Shown here piece after piece: positions 4,903 to 7,587 of a stretch of 7,587 nt of DNA. Source of the DNA: JAATGI01 sp036510675 (GTDB lineage: Bacteria; Pseudomonadota; Alphaproteobacteria; ATCC43930; CGMCC-115725); contig DATCDN010000112.1 in assembly GCA_036510675.1 (NCBI GenBank), forward strand, positions 1 to 7,587. Reading direction: 5' to 3'. The notes under the pieces are model-generated. The model ran no database searches. It was not told where the DNA came from and saw only the letters and a program-made list of their open reading frames with translations. The stretch's first letter is position 1; the number at the start of each line of letters is the position of its first letter. The position numbers were made by a program, and so were the translations under genes.

Positions 4903-6308
4903 GTCAACCGTTTCCCGATAGCCCGTTCTTTAGCGGCAATTTCGCGCCGATTTCATTCGAGGCCGACGCGCCCGATCTGATCGTGCGTGGTGAATTGCCG
5001 AAGGATCTCGCCGGTACGCTCTATCGCATCGGCCCCAATCCGCAATTCCCGCCGCGCGACGCAAATTTTCACTGGTTCATCGGCGACGGCATGGTCCACG
5101 CCTTCACGATCGCGGATGGCCGGGTCGGCTATCGCAACCGCTGGGTTCGCACGCCGAAATGGCAGTTGGAACATGACGCGCACAAGGCGTTGTTCGGTTC
5201 CTGGGGCAATCCGATGACCAGCGATCCGTCGGTCGTCGGCAAGAGCGGCGGCGTCGCCAACACCAACATCGTGTGGCACGCCGACAAGCTGCTGGCGCTG
5301 GTCGAATCGACTCTGCCATTCAGGCTCGATGCCGAAACGCTGGCGCCCCGTGGCTATGATGATTTCGCCGGCGGGCTCGCGGGCGGGAAAATCACCGCGC
5401 ATCCGAAGCTCGATCCCGAGACCGGCGAGATGGTGTTCTTCGCCTATTCCGCCGGGGGCTATTTCACCAAGACCATGCTCTATGGCGTGGTCGACAAGAC
5501 CGGCAGGCTGACCCGGCTCGACAAGTTCGAGGCGCTGTTCTCCGCCATGGTCCACGACTTCCTGGTGACGCGAAATTATGTGCTGTTTCCGATCCTGCCG
5601 CTGACCGGCAGCCTGGAGCGCGCGATGTCGGGCAAGCCCGCCTATGCTTGGGAGCCGGGCAAGGGCGCCTATGTCGGGGTGATGCGGCGCGACGCCGCCG
5701 TCTCGACCATCCGCTGGTTCCAGTGCGATCCGTGCTATGTGTTCCACCCCATGAACGCCTATGAGGATGGCGACAAGATCGTCGCCGACGTCATGCAATA
5801 TGAGGCGGCGCCGCTGTTCCCGACGCTGGACGGCACGCTCGGCGATCCCGCCGACGCCGTCGCGCATCTGACCCGCTGGACCTTCGATCTCGGCGCCAAC
5901 AGCGATGCCATCAAGCGCGAGCGGATCGACGATCTCAACGGCGAGTTCCCGCGTCTCGACGAACGCCATGCCGGCTTGCCGTACCGCCACGGCTTTTACA
6001 CGGCGAGCATCGACAAGGAACTGGTCGGCGGTTTCGACACGATCGCGCATCTCGATCTCGCCACCGGCAAACGCACCGCCTATCAACTGCCGAAGGGCGA
6101 TATCACCTCGGAGCCGGTGTTCGTGCCGCGCGGCGACACGGCGCCGGAGGGCGACGGCTATCTGCTGGCGACCGTCTATCGCGGCGCCGAGAAGCGCAGC
6201 GATCTCATCGTGCTCGACGCCACCGCGCTCGACCGGGGCCCGATCGCGACCGCGGAACTGTCGCATCGCATTCCCTACGGTTTCCACGGCAATTGGCGCG
6301 CGGCATGA
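4899..6308 (+). CDS. Carotenoid oxygenase family protein (carotenoid/stilbene cleavage dioxygenase)
   Basis: This 469-residue non-haem Fe(II) enzyme has a seven-bladed propeller fold and cleaves a C=C bond to two carbonyl products. All four iron-binding His are visible: H168 (ITAHPK), H219 (MVHDF), H283 (VFHPMNAY) and H463 near the C-terminus (GFHGNW). Second-shell Glu residues fit E136 (VESTLPF), E349 (GEFPRLD) and E405 (SEPVFVPR). IGPNP (44-48) and IGDGMVH (61-67) are also typical. Length and spacing match bacterial lignostilbene dioxygenases, but two of the residues those enzymes use to hold a phenolic ring appear changed to W102 and V135. Apocarotenoid or other alkene substrates are therefore at least as likely. 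No signal peptide is visible; the enzyme is probably cytosolic, perhaps membrane-associated. The start is well supported by AAAGGAG (4886-4892) six bases upstream, and it overlaps the regulator stop by four bases. Confidence 0.95.
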   Translation: MSQPFPDSPFFSGNFAPISFEADAPDLIVRGELPKDLAGTLYRIGPNPQFPPRDANFHWFIGDGMVHAFTIADGRVGYRNRWVRTPKWQLEHDAHKALFGSWGNPMTSDPSVVGKSGGVANTNIVWHADKLLALVESTLPFRLDAETLAPRGYDDFAGGLAGGKITAHPKLDPETGEMVFFAYSAGGYFTKTMLYGVVDKTGRLTRLDKFEALFSAMVHDFLVTRNYVLFPILPLTGSLERAMSGKPAYAWEPGKGAYVGVMRRDAAVSTIRWFQCDPCYVFHPMNAYEDGDKIVADVMQYEAAPLFPTLDGTLGDPADAVAHLTRWTFDLGANSDAIKRERIDDLNGEFPRLDERHAGLPYRHGFYTASIDKELVGGFDTIAHLDLATGKRTAYQLPKGDITSEPVFVPRGDTAPEGDGYLLATVYRGAEKRSDLIVLDATALDRGPIATAELSHRIPYGFHGNWRAA

Positions 6309-6342
6309 TCATGGCGCGCGCGCCTGATAAGATGGGGATGAC

Positions 6343-6939
6343 ATGAAGAACTTGCTCAAGGCGGGAAAGCTGTTGCTGCTCGACATGGCATCGACGGTGT
6401 TCTTCCTCGTCCTTTACCTGACGACGCACAATATTCCGCTAGCGGTCGGGCTCGGCGTCGCGCTGGGCATCGCGCAGATTGGCTGGGAGCTCGCGCGCAA
6501 GCGGCCGATCGACACGATGCAATGGATGAGCCTGTTCCTGGTCGTGGCGTCGGGCGCCGCGACCCTGCTCACCAACGATCCGCGCTTCGTCATGCTGAAG
6601 CCGAGCGTGATTTACGCGATCGTCGGCATCGTGATGCTGAAGCCGGGCTGGATGAATCGATACCTCCCGGCGATCGCCCAGCAGACGGTGCCGGATATCG
6701 CGTTCATCTTCGGCTATGTCTGGGCGGGACTGATGTTCTTGTCCGCGGTGGTGAACCTGGTTGTCGCCATGAATATCAGCGTGGGAAGCTGGGCGGCGTT
6801 TATGTCGATCTATGGCATCGCGACCAAGCTCGGCCTGTTCCTCATACAGTATGGTATGATGCGTGCCATCGGCGTCCGCCGGGTTCGCGCGCGCGGCTCG
6901 CCCGATCTTGCCGCTTCCCTTTCCCCCGAACGTTTGTGA
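6343..6939 (+). CDS. YciB/septation protein A-like inner membrane protein
   Basis: The 198-residue protein has about six predicted membrane segments, near residues 9-29, 31-51, 59-76, 83-100, 116-145 and 150-173. The conserved family segment DPRFVMLKPSVIY is at 79-91, followed by W103 and N105 in a PGWMNRYL stretch typical of YciB (intracellular septation protein A) proteins. YciB of E. coli is an inner membrane protein linked to cell envelope integrity and division. This copy sits in a catabolic-looking operon, so it could be a paralogue used for transport or membrane accommodation of the substrate; that is inference. The start is the ATG after GGGGA (6334-6338), 34 bp after the oxygenase stop. 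The C-terminal tail (about 175-198) is Arg-rich and probably cytoplasmic. Confidence 0.85.
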   Translation: MKNLLKAGKLLLLDMASTVFFLVLYLTTHNIPLAVGLGVALGIAQIGWELARKRPIDTMQWMSLFLVVASGAATLLTNDPRFVMLKPSVIYAIVGIVMLKPGWMNRYLPAIAQQTVPDIAFIFGYVWAGLMFLSAVVNLVVAMNISVGSWAAFMSIYGIATKLGLFLIQYGMMRAIGVRRVRARGSPDLAASLSPERL

Positions 6940-6951
6940 CACGAGGAATTC

Positions 6952-7494
6952 ATGCCGCTGCCCGCTTTGTTGGAAGGCCGGTTGCGCTTGCCGGCGATCG
7001 GCGCGCCGATGTTCATCGTCTCGGTGCCGGAACTGGTGATCGCGCAATGCACCGCCGGCATTGTCGGCGCGTTTCCGGCGCTGAACGCGCGGCCCAAGGA
7101 AAAGCTGGAAGAGTGGATCGTCGAAATCAAGGAGGCGCTGGCGCGCTATCAGGCGGCGCATCCCGAGGCCAAGGTCGCGCCGTTCGCGGTCAACCAGATC
7201 TGCCACGTCTCCAACGACCGGCTGGATCATGACATCGACGTCTGTGTCCGCCAGCAGGTGCCGATCCAGATCACCAGCCTGCGCCCGCCCGCCGACGTGG
7301 TGGCGGCGGCGCATTCTTATGGCGGGGTGGTATTCCACGACGTCATCAGCCTGCGCCATGCCGAAAAGGCGGCCGAGCAAGGGGTCGATGGATTGATCCT
7401 GGTCTGTGCGGGCGCCGGCGGTCATGCCGGCATGCTCAGCCCGTTCGCGCTAGAGTCTGATCCATCTAGATTGAAGCGTATCCGGAGTTTCTGA
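6952..7494 (+). pseudogene. Nitronate monooxygenase, interrupted by an IS630-family insertion
   Basis: Residues 1-167 match FMN-dependent nitronate monooxygenases (2-nitropropane dioxygenase family), which oxidise alkyl nitronates. Visible are the N-terminal LPAIGAPMFIVSVPELVIAQ stretch with AGIVGAFPALNAR, the FAVNQI strand (78-83), FHDVIS (128-133), and the phosphate/flavin motif AGAGGHAG (153-160) containing the conserved His158. After SPFAL (167) the reading frame no longer resembles the family: 13 foreign residues and a TGA at 7492-7494 come from the insertion sequence. Full-length members are about 320 residues or more, so roughly half, including later FMN-binding parts, is missing. GAGG (6943-6946) sits five bases before the ATG, and the gap to the YciB-like gene is 12 bp, so it belonged to the same operon. 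The remainder may lie beyond the element outside the window. The product is probably inactive. Confidence 0.9.
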
Positions 7495-7587
7495 GGTAGT
7501 TGGCGCATTCTTGGGATGAGAAGGCGTTGAGCAGGGTTCCGATGCGTTTCCATGTTGTCTCGACGGTTCGCTCGGCGGCTTTTCGCA
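7453..7587 (-). mobile_element. IS630-family insertion sequence, one end (continues past the window)
   Basis: The element seems to begin just after the TA at 7451-7452, where the host gene's homology stops; IS630/Tc1-mariner elements insert at TA and duplicate it. The visible end starts GAGTCTGATCC and is followed 13 bp in by the stop codon of the transposase on the minus strand. The opposite terminal repeat and the second TA are outside the window, so the exact boundary is inferred. Confidence 0.8.
7466..7587 (-). CDS. IS630-family transposase, C-terminal end (partial)
   Basis: The minus strand encodes 39 residues up to a TAG stop (7468-7466), beginning RKAAERTVETTWKRIG and continuing with a segment containing QECANYLRNSGY. 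This is the characteristic C-terminus of IS630-family transposases, which typically ends with an Arg/Lys-Ala-Ala-Glu-Arg-Thr helix and then a Glu-Cys-x-Asn-Tyr motif near the stop. The catalytic DDE domain lies upstream, outside the window, so activity of the element cannot be judged. The gene is oriented opposite to the interrupted operon, with its 3' end at the element's boundary. Confidence 0.88.
   Translation of the reverse strand, partial: RKAAERTVETTWKRIGTLLNAFSSQECANYLRNSGYASI

Noticed and set aside
4953..6287. Long minus-strand open frame (444 codons) opposite the carotenoid oxygenase
   Set aside because: It is the antisense shadow of a gene with all four iron His; no recognisable motifs or start signals.
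6313..6324. GGCGCGCGCGCC palindrome between the oxygenase and YciB-like genes
   Set aside because: It is a simple CG alternation expected by chance at this base composition; no flanking regulatory signals.
6439..7425. Minus-strand open frame of 328 codons across the YciB-like and monooxygenase genes
   Set aside because: It spans two well-supported plus-strand genes and their junction; composition is shadow-like (Arg, Asp, His-rich).

Overview
The window is GC-rich and tightly packed, with alphaproteobacterial-looking genes; Sphingomonadales is my best guess and Rhizobiales is possible. The guess rests on codon and GC character, the mix of families (carotenoid/stilbene oxygenase, nitronate monooxygenase, M24 peptidase-like enzyme, WHG-type TetR regulator, IS630 transposase) and intergenic palindromes that translate as the familiar proline/alanine/glycine-rich repeat artefact. 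No rRNA, tRNA or CRISPR array was seen.

Layout. Bases 1-4164 are read on the minus strand. In transcription order they hold an M24-fold enzyme (4164-2803), a small secreted protein (about 2571-2149), a beta-hydroxyacid dehydrogenase family oxidoreductase (1968-1027), and the first 339 residues of an aminoglycoside-phosphotransferase-like/ATP-binding protein (1018 to the window edge). The small secreted gene lies between two nearly identical, oppositely oriented copies of an intergenic repeat (109 of 111 core bases match). Each copy has an internal hairpin and is bounded by imperfect 13-bp inverted ends related to TTGAACCGCCAAG, so the copies look MITE-like. Bases 4276-7452 are read on the plus strand as a compact operon: TetR/WHG regulator, carotenoid oxygenase family enzyme (ATGA overlap with the regulator), YciB-like membrane protein, and nitronate monooxygenase.

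The M24 gene and the plus-strand operon diverge from a 111-bp gap that contains a 7-3-7 inverted repeat (GTACATT-GTA-AATGTAC), well placed to be the operator of the TetR protein. The regulator appears to be translated from a leaderless transcript. The set suggests a locally regulated pathway for a small organic substrate that combines oxidative C=C cleavage, a flavin oxidase/monooxygenase and a hydrolase-like M24 enzyme. The substrate cannot be read from the sequence.

At the right edge the nitronate monooxygenase reading frame stops matching its family after residue 167. It runs, at a TA dinucleotide, into the 3' end of an IS630-family element whose transposase lies on the minus strand. The operon has therefore been interrupted by transposition. 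Two details point to specialised chemistry: the M24 protein has Cys where the family's second metal-binding Asp should be, and the carotenoid oxygenase keeps its four iron His but lacks the Tyr and Lys used by lignostilbene dioxygenases to hold a phenol.
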